The position numbers were made by a program, and so were the translations under genes. Positions 46,401 through 59,360 of a DNA stretch of 64,000 bases are shown here, one piece after another. The stretch lies in assembly GCF_001640805.2 (NCBI RefSeq), contig NC_066843.1, positions 4,028,380-4,092,379 on the forward strand, in the 5' to 3' direction. The stretch's first letter is position 1. Every line of letters starts with the position of its first letter. The stretch is from Lates calcarifer (lineage: Eukaryota; Chordata; Actinopteri; Centropomidae). The notes beneath the pieces are model-generated. The model worked only from the letters and a program-made list of their open reading frames with translations, was not told the origin of the DNA and did not search any database.

Positions 46401-49400
46401 TTGGTCACGTTTTGATGTATAGCCTGGATCCTCTGTAGTGGTCTCTACCAGGCTGACAAACTGATATTGATGATACCCACCACTTGAATCTGAATAACTC
46501 AAAACCAGCAGCCTGTATAACAAGCACACACAGCATTTCAGAGCATGAATCATAGATAAGAATGATCAATTTTAGAGCAGGAATTGATAATGTGCTGTAT
46601 TGTTCATAATATGAAATACTCACAGTTATTCATGTGTATAAGTACTGAAAAACTGCCTCCAACCTGGAGGATTTTAAAGGCACAAATGGAAGAAAGGCAA
46701 CCTTTGTGGCTCCTTTATCTCCCTTTAAGGGCGTTAAAGGAGCTATTTGTGAGTTTTTGTTGTCGCTACAAAGCCAATGTTAGCATTAGCATTTGTTTAT
46801 TTACCAGTCTAGAAGAAACATTGTGAGTTCAGCATTAAACTCCATTCATTTACTCACCAAGAGCTGTCTCCAGTGATGGAAAGCAACACTAACGTTTTAC
46901 GTGTTTGTGACGTCAACTCCGAGTTGCCCACGTTCCAGTTGAGTGGTCAGAAAAAGCGTGGATGCTCTCAGGAAAGCCTAGGTTGTTGTTGATTACGTTT
47001 AATTTTTCATTCTGTTACCAAAACACAAAACTGACTTGGTGTGAAACAAATTGCTACACACAGTAAAATTAGCAGTGTTAGCCCTTTGAGTAGTCTCAAT
47101 GTCACAACCTTCTAGTTCAGTCTTCTTCAACTGAACCAGACCACACATTGACCCATAAACAGCTGTTCATTTCTGCCCTCTTTCATGGCTTGTTTGAGCA
47201 GAAAATATATCTCTTTGTCTTGACATTTATAAAAACTATACCATTAATACAGTTGAAAGTTGCAAGAATTGGACCCTTGCTGCACGTAATTGTCCTTATC
47301 TCTTTCCCCTTGCTTACTGATATCTTGTGACTGTTGTTATGCAATAAATAAATGGACAAAAATGTACTATATTGAGTCATGATTAACATAACTCAGTGAG
47401 AGGAATTTAATGTGCCAGAAAACCATACTGAGTCTGATTCGAGCACTGATGGTGCCTAATGTAAATGAGCAAATTACAGAGATAAGCAGTAAACAAATAT
47501 GACCGTATTACTATGGTGGCTTTATGGATTTATTCATAATAATCTTCAGGGATTCAGAAAACAGAGGGAGCAGCCTAAGTGTGGAAGGAGGCATAAACAA
47601 TAAAGGAAGCCGCGATCGGCAGATAATGCAGATATGCTTCTTTCATCATTTGTTTGATTTTTAAATGAGACGTGAAAGAATGATGACATGATTGGTTTTA
47701 TCTGTGAAACCATAATTCAAGTGTTTCAGAGCACCTGTTCCCCATTTGTAATCAAGCTGTTGAGTGTATGTGTGTGTGTGTGTGTGTGTTTCTACAAGTC
47801 CTTTTTTTAAAATAGTTCTTATCCATGACTCCATGTTTATGAATCTTCACACTGTTATAGTGCTGCTTATGTTTGATTATCATTATTAACGCTAATAAGA
47901 TCAACAGGCGGCATAATCTCCTTTACATAAACACAATAAACACAAGTAGTGACTTGATTTCCTTTGAGTAAAAAAATATATATATCTGAATGGTATAATT
48001 ATGGTATAATTCTCAGGAATCCAGGAAGACTGTTTTCAGATAAATATCATTAAGTATGCCCTGCGGAGGACAAAGCTGTTTATTATTCTTGTGCATCTGT
48101 TAAAATAACAGTTGGCATTTTGCAGACATTTCACAGCTCCAGACGTGGCTGATACCTGCTTTAATTTCAGACATGATAATCAGAGAGTTGAATATGAGTG
48201 ACGCCGCTGATGAGCCGTGCTGCTGAACAGTCCTGATTTTAAAGAGATGACGTTTGGTATTTGAAGCAGACAGATGTTCCTGCTGTCCAGATTGTCTTTG
48301 TTTTCCTCTCTTTCTTTGTGTCTTTCTGTCTCTAAGATTGTTTTGAAAGGTAAAGAGATAACAAGTTGCTTTTAATCGACATCGCAGACGTCAGACATGC
48401 AGGTTTGTTTGGGCCAGCGGGGTCTGCACAACTCCTGAATCTAGACTAAGAGGGAAAACAGAAACTCACGTCTGTTCACTTCAAGCCGGTCGTTTATGCT
48501 CTGATGCAGTCGTCGTGTCACTGTTCATGATCTTCATCGTCAGTCAGAAAGCCCATGCAGACCTGTGTTTAGACAGGCATACTGCGGTTCAAAGCTTACA
48601 AAGCATAAAAATAAACTGATGTTTTTGAGTCTGGGACACAAAATCCTTGTCAGGATATCAAAGGCTACTTCCAGTTTATTTCAATCTGGTATATTTCCCA
48701 TAAATGTGGCTATTGGGATCTATAGGTCCTCCTGTATCAAACACTTGTCTCACATTATGGTCATAATCACACTACAGTTTCAAGCTCCCACAGCTCTCCA
48801 CTGTGAGCATTTCAGCACCATGGACAGCATCATGTGTGTCCAATTATATTATTAACGGAGAGGTATGACAGTGCTATAGATTCTCCAGGAAAATCATGAT
48901 ACCTTATAACAGTAAAGCAGCTTACACTCTACAATAAAATTAGACTGGACAAAGTAACTTGTGGGCAGATGAGAGGGTGTTTTGAAACAGTAAAAGGAAG
49001 AAGGAACTGTGATATTGAACATATAGAATAGGTGAGTTGATTTAAGGAGGAGGATATGGCCAGAGCTCAGAACTTGCCTGAGAATCATTGTGTTTTTAGG
49101 TTTTTTTGAGTGTTAAAGTAATCCAGTGATAGGGTACATTGTTAACAGGAGCTGCTAATAGCTAATTCAGCACACTTTTAATGGTGCCAATTTTCCGATA
49201 TGTAAACAAGCACACCCTCAAAACAAAACAACCCATTTGATGAGCTTTCACAGGCTCTTGCTCCACTGATGGGTTTCCTTTTTTTTCCTGTTGTCATATT
49301 CACTCCCAGATAGGCTGATGTTAGTGTGTTTCCATCTATCACATTGGCTAAAACATCTTTCACTTTACACACAAAAGTCAGATTTTACACTGAGCAGATT

Positions 49401-51371
49401 AAAGAAAGATAAAAACAGGGGAAAAAGGTGGAAGGAATAGCAGCTCTGGTCTGGATTTAAATTACATTAGGACCAGAAAGTTTGCCAACAAGCATCAGGT
49501 AATTGCGGTTGTAATTATTACTGCCGTGGGGGTTAAAAATTAGGCACATATACAGTCTGGATGGGATTAAAATCACAGACTAGGGTAGGAAACGTTAAAA
49601 CAACTCCACCTCCCCAAGAGAAATAAACCCAGTCTGAATGGGGCTCTAACAGAAGCTCTAAAAACTTCAAACTTTCATAGTTTCTGTAACAAAAAAAAAT
49701 TCCACTGGGCCCTCTTACAGCTTTACACTTCTTTGCAGATCTTTTTTATTTCCACCCTCACAGTATTTAAACTGATGTTATGCCCTTGGACAGCTTTACA
49801 AAGATGTGAGCTCTGATGTCTAGAGGTGACTTGGCAAATCCCCCCTCACCCTCTCCTCACCAGCTCCAGAGAGAGGCTATAAAAAAGGCTCGGCCAAGCA
49901 AGGAAGGGCTTGTTCCTGCTCTTTATTGTGTTTTTTCTTGTTCTCTTTCTTGATTCAGCATCTGTAAACCTCTTCCAGAAAAAAAAAAAGAAGAAGAAAA
50001 AGACAGTCAAGAGTTCACAACGTGAACATGACAGAAAACCATCGTCTCGCTGCCAAAAGCTCCTACAGATACAGAACTCCTCCTCCTCCTCCACACAATC
50101 ACATTTGTTGATGAGAAGAAGAGGGCTGCTGTCTGTGTTTTTTTTTCCTTAGCTTTGTTCCAGTTCTTGCTCCTTGCGATCAGGATGAAGCGTATGCCAA
50201 GGCGTTAGGAGCTTGCACAGTACAGTACATTGTCCACAAGCAAGAGAGAGACACTGCAGATAGTCTTTTTAAAGGGAGAACTAGCTTTTCTTTTCTCTCT
50301 CCATACTGCTTTCTCTGCCTTACCTTAATCTCTATCCCTCCACCAGCTCTATACAGTGCAAGAAAGATGTTATTTCAGTGGCCTGGCGTAATGTAAAATG
50401 TATGAATGTCCTCTATTATGGTAATAATAACACCGGAGAGGAGTCTTTGTTATGCTACAACAGTAACGCAGCCCCTGTATCACTTATGTGGCTGTATTTG
50501 CAGCGAGAGCTTTGTGTTTGCATCGGTTTTCATCACGGTAGAGTATTCATGTAGGAGGCTGAAAGACTGCTCACTGTTTCTCTTCTTACAATAAGAGTTA
50601 GTATGGCAATTAATTCCAGATTTCACACCAGCACAACATATAATACAGCGTATAAAATGCTACATTTACACTGAGACCACAAAGAACAGATTGGAGTTAC
50701 AGAAGAACAAACATTAATCAGCCACAGGGATTACTCCTTAGGAAAAAAAAATATGATTATGTGAAGTTATTGAAATTGTTATCTGTTTTTGCCACTACAC
50801 TGGTGGCCAAAGAAGTAGTTCATTTCCTAAGCCATCTGTTTTTCTGAGCGTTGTTTTTCTGATTCTAGTCCCTGTTATCTTATCTATCTATTATTAATGT
50901 TGGATTGGGAAGCCGTTGGCAGCATTGATCACTTGTTTCCTCCATTATGTTGATGCTCATTTACATATTGGAGATTAGTGAAAAATGGCAACTTTTTGTT
51001 TCCGTTTCACTGCTGTTGGTTGGTGAACCTGTGCCCCGCATGATATTGGCTTGAAGATGAAGCTTCGTCATTCCTGCCATGTTTATCGCCAGATTTGCCA
51101 GTTGGGCCCAAGAGCTGAGAACAAACAGTGCCTCAGAGTTTCTGTGCTTCAGTTAATTTGTGGTAATGTGATGAAATATAGAGCTGAAGTCATGGCCTCA
51201 TGTCCACGCTAGCCTCTGTATTATGAGTTTATTTCATCGATCCTGCAGAAAAAATAAAGCGTGTTCCTGGTGTTTACTTTCCACTACAGCAGTCGCTGGA
51301 AGAATTGTGATTTTCACTGAAGGTGAACAGTGATTTCTTTGTGAGCATAGAAGACAATTACAGCTCCCATG
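46401..51371. other. Non-coding interval
   Basis: Contains a GT microsatellite at 47767-47789, a TATAATTATGGTATAATT duplication at 47993, and an A/AAG run at 49981. The piece from about 46676 to 47060 (AAAGGAGCTATTTGTGAG, then CCGAGTTGCCCACGTTCC) resembles fish interspersed repeats, but boundaries are not visible. No exon is recognised. Confidence 0.5.
47767..47789. repeat. TG microsatellite
   Basis: About eleven TG units. Confidence 0.9.
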
Positions 51372-51714
51372 TAGGGATGGGTCTTTGAATACATTTCCTT
51401 GATCCATCATTGAGAAAATTAATTATTTTTTATGCTGAAAATACCCAGAAACTAGGCCTCTAAATAAAGTGTTTTTTTTTCCTCATTGAAATCTTTATTC
51501 CAAGGAGAAGCTGGACTAACTACGTCTTTTAGACACAATACAATCACTCATGTCACACATTAATAAAACATGGTGGCTACCACATAGTGAAAATCGTTAT
51601 ATTGCTTCAAGACACTCTATACAACCTCACAGATACGAACGCATTGAATAAATTCCACATGATCGACAAAGTTCTTAATGATGAACAATTATCAATAAAT
51701 TATGCCCATCCCTA
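51372..51714. mobile_element. hAT-like MITE with 8-bp target duplication
   Basis: The element starts TAGGGATGGGTC and ends GCCCATCCCTA; the terminal 10 bases are perfect inverted repeats. The flanking octamers are CTCCCATG on the left and CTTCCATG on the right, 7 of 8 identical, as expected for a hAT-type 8-bp duplication. The element is 343 bp with no transposase, so it is non-autonomous. The good termini and duplication suggest it is younger than the other elements here. Confidence 0.75.
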
Positions 51715-51908
51715 CTTCCATGAAAAAGAAAGTGCGTGGATATTTCCATCACCATAACTTGATTTCATCCATCATACATAAACCTCACCAATTCCTCGAT
51801 TCGCCGGTGACTTGCCTCCTCTGTCGAGCTGCGATGTTTAGTCCGTCAACGTCTAGGAGCAAAAGTATGATAATGTTGTTAGAATCAGAATTGGACTCAA
51901 AGCCTATA

Positions 51909-51931
51909 ATAATACATTCAGAATGTATTAT
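51909..51931. repeat. Perfect 23-bp palindrome
   Basis: ATAATACATTC, a single A, then GAATGTATTAT: 11 perfectly paired bases about one central base. Confidence 0.8.
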
Positions 51932-54900
51932 CATTCATAATACAGATAATCATGCAGATATTGTACTGAAGTGAGTCCCTGGAGGTCTGGGACCCAAAGG
52001 CAGTTGCCCACTTTGCCTGGTTGGTAATCAAGCTTTGCCTGCGACATACTGATTAGTCTTTAACTCCTGGTGGGCGCTGCCAGCATATGTATTGGGGTTC
52101 AATTTACATAACTGGCCTCCTGTTGCCTCTTCAGTCCTAAAGTCTGTATGTAAACAGAGGCCAAGTGAGATTAAACTGAAGCTAAGATAAAAAAGTAAGA
52201 GGTAAAGAGTATTAAAATAATGCAGTGAATCCCACAAACTGAATGTAATCCAGCTAAAATATTATGCAGGTTAAATAGAGCTGACCCTATTAAATTCAAA
52301 CCAGTCAATACTGCTACTAATTTAGTTAACGGTCCATCTGACCTTTCAGAGTCGCGGATAAAATGGGGAGAGAGCATGAGTCTAAACTGATCAGAGCAGG
52401 TTGAGGTAAAGTCGATCAATAAGAAACTGTGCAGATTTCCGGCAGTGTCATCAAACCTCCTCATTAAAATCAAGTTTCATATCTTAAAGGATTTTGGTTT
52501 TCCTTTGATAAATGTGATCCTTATGTTTTATCTACATTTGTGTGATTCAAGGGAGATGATAGATCGTATGTGTAAAGCAGGAAGCACAAGGTCAGCTCCC
52601 TCTAATGAAGACTTGAGAAGTGATTAAGCTCACAATTGAGCAGGAAACCAAAAAAAAAAAGGGAAAAAAAGCAAAGGGCAGATTAGGAAGTTGTCCGATT
52701 ACGACATTATTAAACGCATCCCCTCTTATCGCACTCATATTCCTCTCTTCCTCCTCATGTCCTCATTCACATTATTCACCCTCCTCTCCTTCATTAAAAA
52801 GTCCGCCTGATTTGTTGCCTCTCTGTTGAGTTTCTACATTTTCTCCTTCAACCTCCATGTAATTTTTATGTAACTAAAACTCATCTATTTCCTTCATGTC
52901 TGTGCCTCATCTTTTACCTCTTTACCTCCCTCCCTCTAAGCCAATCACAATGTTCTACATAATCTTAAGTGGACTGCAGTGGAGCCACACCCCCTTTTTC
53001 AGCAAACATAATTTGTGTTTAAAGCACATATGAGATGTTATATTACTTACAGATGTCAAAATGTTGTATGAAAGATTTAGAGCTTTTACTCAATATTTTC
53101 TCAAACAAATCCATCCATTGGAATGGTCAGGCTAGCTGAATGTCATGGGAAGGGAGACAGTTAAATAAATAAGAAAATACTGTTTTGATTCATTCTGACA
53201 GATTTTCTAATAAATACGAATATTCAACTCAAGAGACTTTGAACATGCCACTCTGGACTGATCCCTTATTCTTTAAAATAAATAATAACGTTCAAATAAT
53301 ACAAAGTATATTTGCAATGTATTTAAAAGCTTCATTTTACTCCTTTATTCGTGAGTTAACCATTCATGACAAATAAATAAACTTGTTTTTTGTTGGAAAA
53401 AAGGTCTTTTAAGACTCTTTCTTGGCATTTATTAGTGGTTTCTTGCGGTCAGACTCTTTGTTTTGTCTTGTTTTTTTTTTGCGTTTAGAACATAACTGGG
53501 CTCTGAAAGGGTTATCAACAAATGTATAGGGATTTCCACAGCTGAAATTTAGTTTTACAGGGCCAGAGCATGAGAAGTCAGATATTAAACACAGATACTT
53601 TTGACATAAAACCACAATACACAAACAGTTTGCTTTAAAACACTATACATTATCTCCCAAAACAAAAAGTCTAACTCTGTGAACCTATTTGTGTGAGGTT
53701 ACAAATGCCATATGAGCTCTGTTTTATTGTTATGCTCATTGATATGACCCAGACAAATTTCCCAGATAACCTTTTTTTGTTCTTATTATTTCATCTCCTT
53801 CCCTAGAATGTGCTGCTATACACCGCATAGAAATTAACAGTAAAAATGTGATCTACAGCAACTGGCCTATTCTAGCAACATTAAAAGTTGCCCAGCGGTG
53901 TACACTGTAAAAGTTAAGCTCTCTGTTCAACACTTCATTGATTTAATGAGTGATAGCCCATTCAAGTCTTAGCACTTTTGTCCGTAATTGACTTTTTAAA
54001 GGATGTAATTGTACTAAGAGGGCATTGCAGGCAGACAGTCATCACCAAGCATGGGCGATTCAGAAATACCAGGCAGCCGGAGGTGGTAATTTACTCAAGG
54101 TCTGCATGCACATTCTTTTGTAATATTCCCATATTCTCCGTTCCTGTAAAGCGCTGTATGGATCGGAGGTTGTTAACAGACACCGGTCACTGTAGAGAAA
54201 GAGGAAAAGCTTGTTTAGAATCTGAGGCAGATGGAGCTGCGTTGTTTTGGGCATCAGCTCCGTGTGAGTGTGTTTATCTGTTCCTCTGTGTGTCTGAGCA
54301 CATATGTTACAGCCCTACGTGTGAGTTGTGTTTGAGAGTTTAATTCGCAGCGATGCATACTGTACATGCGACGGTAGCATTATGCAAATGAGCGTATTTC
54401 CTGCATGCAATGTGTGTAAAGGAATCTAACACAGTAAGGGACTAAATGGTCTAAATGGATGAAATCTTCTGACTATCTCTGTGGGCCATCTACAGATGAT
54501 ATTCTCTCTTTTCTTGCCTCATTACTGAAACACACATTGTGGAAGTAAGTGCTGCCGTGGCACTGTTCTGTCTGCCGTCGCTTTTTCTGTCACATAAGCA
54601 TCGTGGCGCCAAACCGAGAATGCTTAGTTTATTAACCTAGATAATTTATCATTACTGGAAAGTGCACACTGAGCTTTTCACTGTGGTGACAGCATGTGAC
54701 AATAAAACAATAGGAAATGCTATATTTTTGCAAATGCAATATAAATGTTAATGCATGTGGAAGCAGTTGTTTCTACATGACTTGTTTTTTTTCAGTGTAC
54801 ATAAAATATGATGTGTGGGGCAAAATTAGATGCCGCTCTGTGAATTAACAGGGATTTATCCCAGGATAATTAATTTCTACACAACACAGAGGGTCATGGG

Positions 54901-55268
54901 ATGAAATTATGATGTTATTATGATGATTTATTTCCTCAAAAGTATAGGTGACAGAGGCAAAATTTCAAGATACAAGCTGTTGTTAGGTTTCATGCAAATT
55001 CATGATTTTGTGGACAGGACAAATAATTAATATAGTTGGATGTTTGACACTAGGAGGACTGCTCTTAAGGCTGAAGGTGTGATTTTGCGACATTACAACT
55101 GTACAGACCTCGAAGCCTGTGGTTGTGAGATGATACATGTGAAAGGGAACTTTATTTATGCTTACTGAGAGTTGGTTAAAAGCCCAGGTGACTCTGCTTT
55201 CAATTACTTTCACCAGCCTAAGGCTGCGGGACGTGGAGTCGGCCTGGCTGTATTTTAGGGGGATGAAT
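51932..55268. other. Non-coding interval
   Basis: A-rich run at 52650-52672 and T run at 53470. A unique block at 54330-54460 with an octamer motif and CpGs (GCGACGGTAGC, GAGCGTATT) may be regulatory, as may TCGTGGCGCCAAACCGAG near 54600. No exon is recognised. Confidence 0.55.
54382..54389 (+). promoter_or_regulatory. Octamer motif (POU-type site)
   Basis: ATGCAAAT is the exact POU/octamer consensus and sits in a unique CpG-retaining block. One octamer is expected by chance about every 33 kb per strand, so function is speculative. Confidence 0.3.
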
Positions 55269-55815
55269 TTAAATGTTCCCCATAAACTCTTGGGAACTTC
55301 TCCTCATTTGAATCACTTGGTTCTCTAAATGGCCTTGACCCCTCGCCCCCAGTCCATTAAGGCACTGACTAATCAATTTAGTGACTAATCGATTCATCCC
55401 TGCATGCCATAATTTGGTTTTTATAACTGATGATGCTGTTAGAAAACTCAGTGCCTTCTCTGAAGATGCCACAAACTCTTCCATAGCCCCGCGCAGGTCC
55501 CAGAATCCCCCATTGACAGCTACTGATGCATGATGGGACATTGGGGAGCGATAGGGTTTTCCGCTGATCCCTGCCAACTAGTCAACAGATTGCAGGCAGG
55601 TTGTCGCATGTTGTTGCTCCGCCTGGGAGAAACATTGCAGGGTTGGTGGTGGAGGAGGAGTGAACTGAAAGCCCTGCCAGATTCTGCTCGTCTCGCGGCG
55701 ACGGGCAGCCCGGCCTGGACAGACCGCCCGAGTACCTGGGCAGGATCCAGGCCTCCTAGTAATGACGGCTGACTGACCTGTGATGAGAGAGAGCTGGACA
55801 GGAGCTCGTCCGCCT
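55269..55815. promoter_or_regulatory. CpG cluster with overlapping open frames
   Basis: From 55480 to 55810 there are about eighteen CpGs, including CTCGTCTCGCGGCGACGGGC at 55685. Several frames are open at once: minus 55577-55269 (about 102 codons, first ATG giving about 91) and plus 55530-55772 (80 codons, ATG start). A third plus frame ends RPPEYLGRIQAS-stop at 55759 with very high GC at third positions. Such simultaneous openness is typical of GC-rich non-coding DNA, but an alternative promoter or a terminal exon cannot be excluded. A TCCCAGAATCC string recalls promoter-type ZNF143 sites. No family is recognised. Confidence 0.3.
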
Positions 55816-58093
55816 TTCTGGAGGAAACCGGTCTATTGTTTCTGATCTAGAAACACAGAGCAGCTCTCAGATTTTCTGCAGGTGTTCAACAACTTTTTCC
55901 TCTGTCCGTCACTGACCCCCACTGTTCAGCGAGTCCACCTGCTCTCACTCTGTCAGGAAATAGTAAATTCAAGAGTCACAAACTGCTGAATAGAGCCCCA
56001 TTAGCCTTGTTTTAATTTCACACAGATCATCTCTGCCTCTATGGTAACAGCAGGTGAAATCTGACAGACGCTCCACCAGACTTAGAGTTGGCATCCAGTG
56101 TATAGACTTAGCCGCCAGTTGGTGCCAGGCAGCAAACGACTGCCAAAAAATGTTTTCTGTTTAGCTGTACTCATGAAAAAAATCTGCATACAGACAGAGA
56201 CGTTCATTTGAATCAAGCAGCAACAAAATAATTCCCTATGTTATTAGAAAGCTTGTTCACAGCGCTGCGGGCGGAATAATATTTTGTAAAACCACAAACA
56301 TTTATTTTCTCCGACTCACTCTGTCCTGTTTTTATTTTTATTTCCTGGACGCCTGAATGAAAGACGGAAGATACGCCGAGCTTTATTGGTTGTTGATTGC
56401 TTTAGCCTAGTGAGTCGCATAATTTAGCCGGGGCAAATTGAACCCAGCGGGCGCTCTGTGTGTGTGTGTAGCCGGCATGGTGGTGGCTCAGCAGAGTGTG
56501 CACAAGTGGAGTTCAAACTGGGGCCACGAGGAGCCGCGTAACACGCTCTAAAGACAATGATGGGCTGATGATTTGATGAGAGATGTAAGACTACCAGCTG
56601 AAAAACTCCCTGCAGATCACTCTCAAGGGTTTTGTGAACATGGTAATCAAGCTGATTTGTTGATTTGTGGATCAGGACTTTTTAAATCGCTTCTTTACTG
56701 AAGCCGTCTCCCAAGAAATTACCCTCATGCAAGTACGTTTTTCAGGGAAACTGTAACTCAACTCTTCCCAGAGATAATTATATGAAAATCATTTACAAAG
56801 CAGTGACACAGGTTTTCAACCAATGTAACTGTGTGAAAAGAGGACCCAGCTGGTGACTGGGGGGGATCAGCTTGGTTTTAGGTTAGCATTTCTTCAGTGT
56901 TCATTGCTCAGGAGCTTTTTATCGAGAGCCGAATTATCCACAGAGGTCTCCTCCTCTCCAAAACAAACGAGCCAGGTAATTAAAACCAGTATAAACACTG
57001 ACTGAAGCAGTTTCACGTTAAAAACCAGTGTTTCTCTGATGCTCTCAGGCATCAGGAGGGTCTGTTTGCTCAGCTTATTTCTCTGATAACTTAAGATCAA
57101 AATGTCAGATGACTAAAATCCTTCATCCAGTTTAAGATTATAGACATATGTTTAGAAAAAGTGACAGTGAAGTGACTTGAAACAGTCACAAAGGAGTCAA
57201 CTGGAGATGTTTTATAATAATCGTAATAAACTTTATATGTAATACATTTCAAAGCACAGCTACAAAGTGCTTTACAAGACAAAATGTAAATTGATGGTTA
57301 AAGATTATACAACCTTTAGGAGGAAATAAAAGAGCAAAAATGCTGCAAATGAGAATAGTCTATTTGTTGAATAAGGAACATAAGATGTTTTAACCTTTGA
57401 ACTTTCTCTGATTATTGTATTTTGTAGATTTTGTAGATGTTTGTGTAGTTGTGTCCTGGTTCTTTGCCCTTTGGCTGTTCTGTGGAGAAGTATGAATTTC
57501 TGAGGAAAAGAGAAGAAAAAGTCCTGGAAACTCTGACAGAAGTATATATGATGGTCCCGGCAGCCGAGCTCCAGCCTGGTAGTTCAGCTCCCTGTGCCGG
57601 TGTGTGCGTCCCCAGGTAGTGTATTAGTTGTCTGGTCGTATCTCAAAAAGCACACAATACAGAATCTGAGCCCCCATCTATCCATCTGTGCTGGCCAGGC
57701 TGACCACACCACCACCACCGCCTCTTTTCAACTCTGAAGTATCTTCCTTTGTCATCTTTCTTCAGTCTACATGCAGCAGAGAGCAAAGTCTGAGTCGAGC
57801 AGCTGGACTGAGGTCAGACTGACCCTGAGGGAAAGAGACTCTGATAGAGGAAGCATATCACTGTAGGGTCACCCCAGTGTTAGAAAGCAACCACGCCACC
57901 CTTTACACCATATGAGTAATACTTTTAACCATCAGTATAGCTTTAAAATAAATAAATATGCCTCGAGTCATAAAGAGATGTTTTGGTCACAGATGCTTTT
58001 CTGATGAGGTCAAACGTGTGGGAAGGGATTTTGTTCCTGGGGATTTGATTCTGGACTCTTTCCACAATCAAACACTCAGAAAAAAAGAAAGTA
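55816..58093. other. Non-coding interval
   Basis: A unique CpG-retaining block at 56340-56560 (GATACGCCGAGC, AGTCGCATAATTTAGCCG, GAGCCGCGTAACACGC) may be regulatory. A short GT run at 56458. No exon is recognised. Confidence 0.55.
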
Positions 58094-58300
58094 TACATTA
58101 ATGATCCAGAACATTAAGACACATTCCTCCCATAAATAGCATTAAAATCCTCTGCGACTTGTGCTGCAGTAGCTCCTGTAACTGTTGTTACCCTTGTGCA
58201 TCGAGCGCCCAACATCCAGTCGCTGGTTTGTGGCTTGTCCCTCCTTCGGATCGCTGTGGTTAGGTACTCACCGCCACTGCTGACTGAATCTGAATGTTTC
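58094..58300 (-). mobile_element. Tc1-like transposon deletion derivative
   Basis: The lower edge on the plus strand is TACATTAATGATCCAGAACA then TTAAGACAC, a diverged form of a fish Tc1 terminus (TACACCGATCAGCCATAACATTAA), with TA as target. On the minus strand, blocks of the transposase N-terminal half are readable: GTCAGCAGTGGCGGTGAGTA, AGGAGGGACAAGCCACAAAC, CAGCGACTGGATGTTGGGCG and GCTACTGCAGCACAA. The code then jumps directly to the terminus, so most of the catalytic domain is deleted. Probably the same family as 28549. Confidence 0.65.
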
Positions 58301-59129
58301 AAGAGTTTTAAAATGCAACTTTAATCATGTTTAACCAAAGTCTCAGGCCAATTTTAGCTGTTTCCTTTAATATCAGGATGATATTGGTCTGTCTGTCAGC
58401 CCAGCCGGTGTTATCTGTGAGCATGTTTACTGTCAGTTTAAGTCTGATGGCTGATCGCAGTGATCACTCCCCGGCGGTGTGACAGCTGTCTCGTGGTGTG
58501 AAATGAAAACCTGATGTTTGGTAGATCATGTTAGTTCATATTTGTTAAAATGAAATGTCAGAGTCCCAGCGGGCTGCTGTTTGGATGCTGAGGTAAATCT
58601 TGAGGCTCAGATGTCCGGCTCCAGCTCCGCTGCTTGTTGTTGTCAGCTTTGTTTATTTTATTAATCTAAACAGGGTCCTCAGACGCAAAAACGTGGAAGT
58701 TAACAGACATTTGAACAAAAATAAATGCACAAATAAAAGCAAAGATCAACCCCAACCTTCAGACTGATAATGGATAGATGGATGGAGCTCTGCCAAACGT
58801 TGCGTAACATTATGTAGAAGTGATGGGTCTACCTATGAACTTCAAAAGGCAAACAAATAAAGAAAGAAGGTGAATTCAGTCAAAACTTTGATTGCTTTGA
58901 TGCTTTGAAGCAGAGCAGGGCACACTGTGTTTCTTTCTGTTTTTCCTTCAACATGCAGCACTTACTCTCAGTGGACTTCACGCCAGGATCACTGCTGATC
59001 CACTCACTGCTGTAACTCAGTGCAGTTATTTATTTCTGTCATCAGTCTCTCTAAAAGAAACTGCAGTGTGTTTGTGGAGCTCATTATTCATGTCCTAATT
59101 GATAACAATGAGAATCAGTCAGAGTACTT
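58301..59129. other. Non-coding interval
   Basis: I see no exon, repeat family or RNA gene in this stretch. Confidence 0.6.
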
Positions 59130-59311
59130 GATATTTACTAACTAGTTTACTGATTTCAACAATCTGCTGGTTATTTTCTCAATTGATCAATTAAATGTTT
59201 TGGTCGTTGTCGCAATTTTTTAAAGCCCAGGGTCATAGTGTCATATACTGATGATTATTAAAATAGCTGCTAATTAATTTTCTCGATTATCAGTTGATTT
59301 TTAGCTCTACT
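59130..59311 (+). mobile_element. hAT-type repeat, internally deleted
   Basis: TTATTTTCTCAATTGATCAA then TTAAATGTTTTGGTC at one side, and AAAATAGCTGCTAATTAATT then TTCTCGATTATCAGTTGATT and TTAGCTCTAC at the other, match the two ends of the CGATTAAT-rich family. The middle is largely missing. Confidence 0.55.
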
Positions 59312-59360
59312 TTGGTTCAGTATTACCCACAGGGTCAGTGTCAAGAATGGCCAAGTGATT

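Noticed and set aside
54382..54389. Octamer site as evidence of a specific enhancer
   Set aside because: A single 8-base match is expected by chance in a window this size; kept only as a low-confidence motif.
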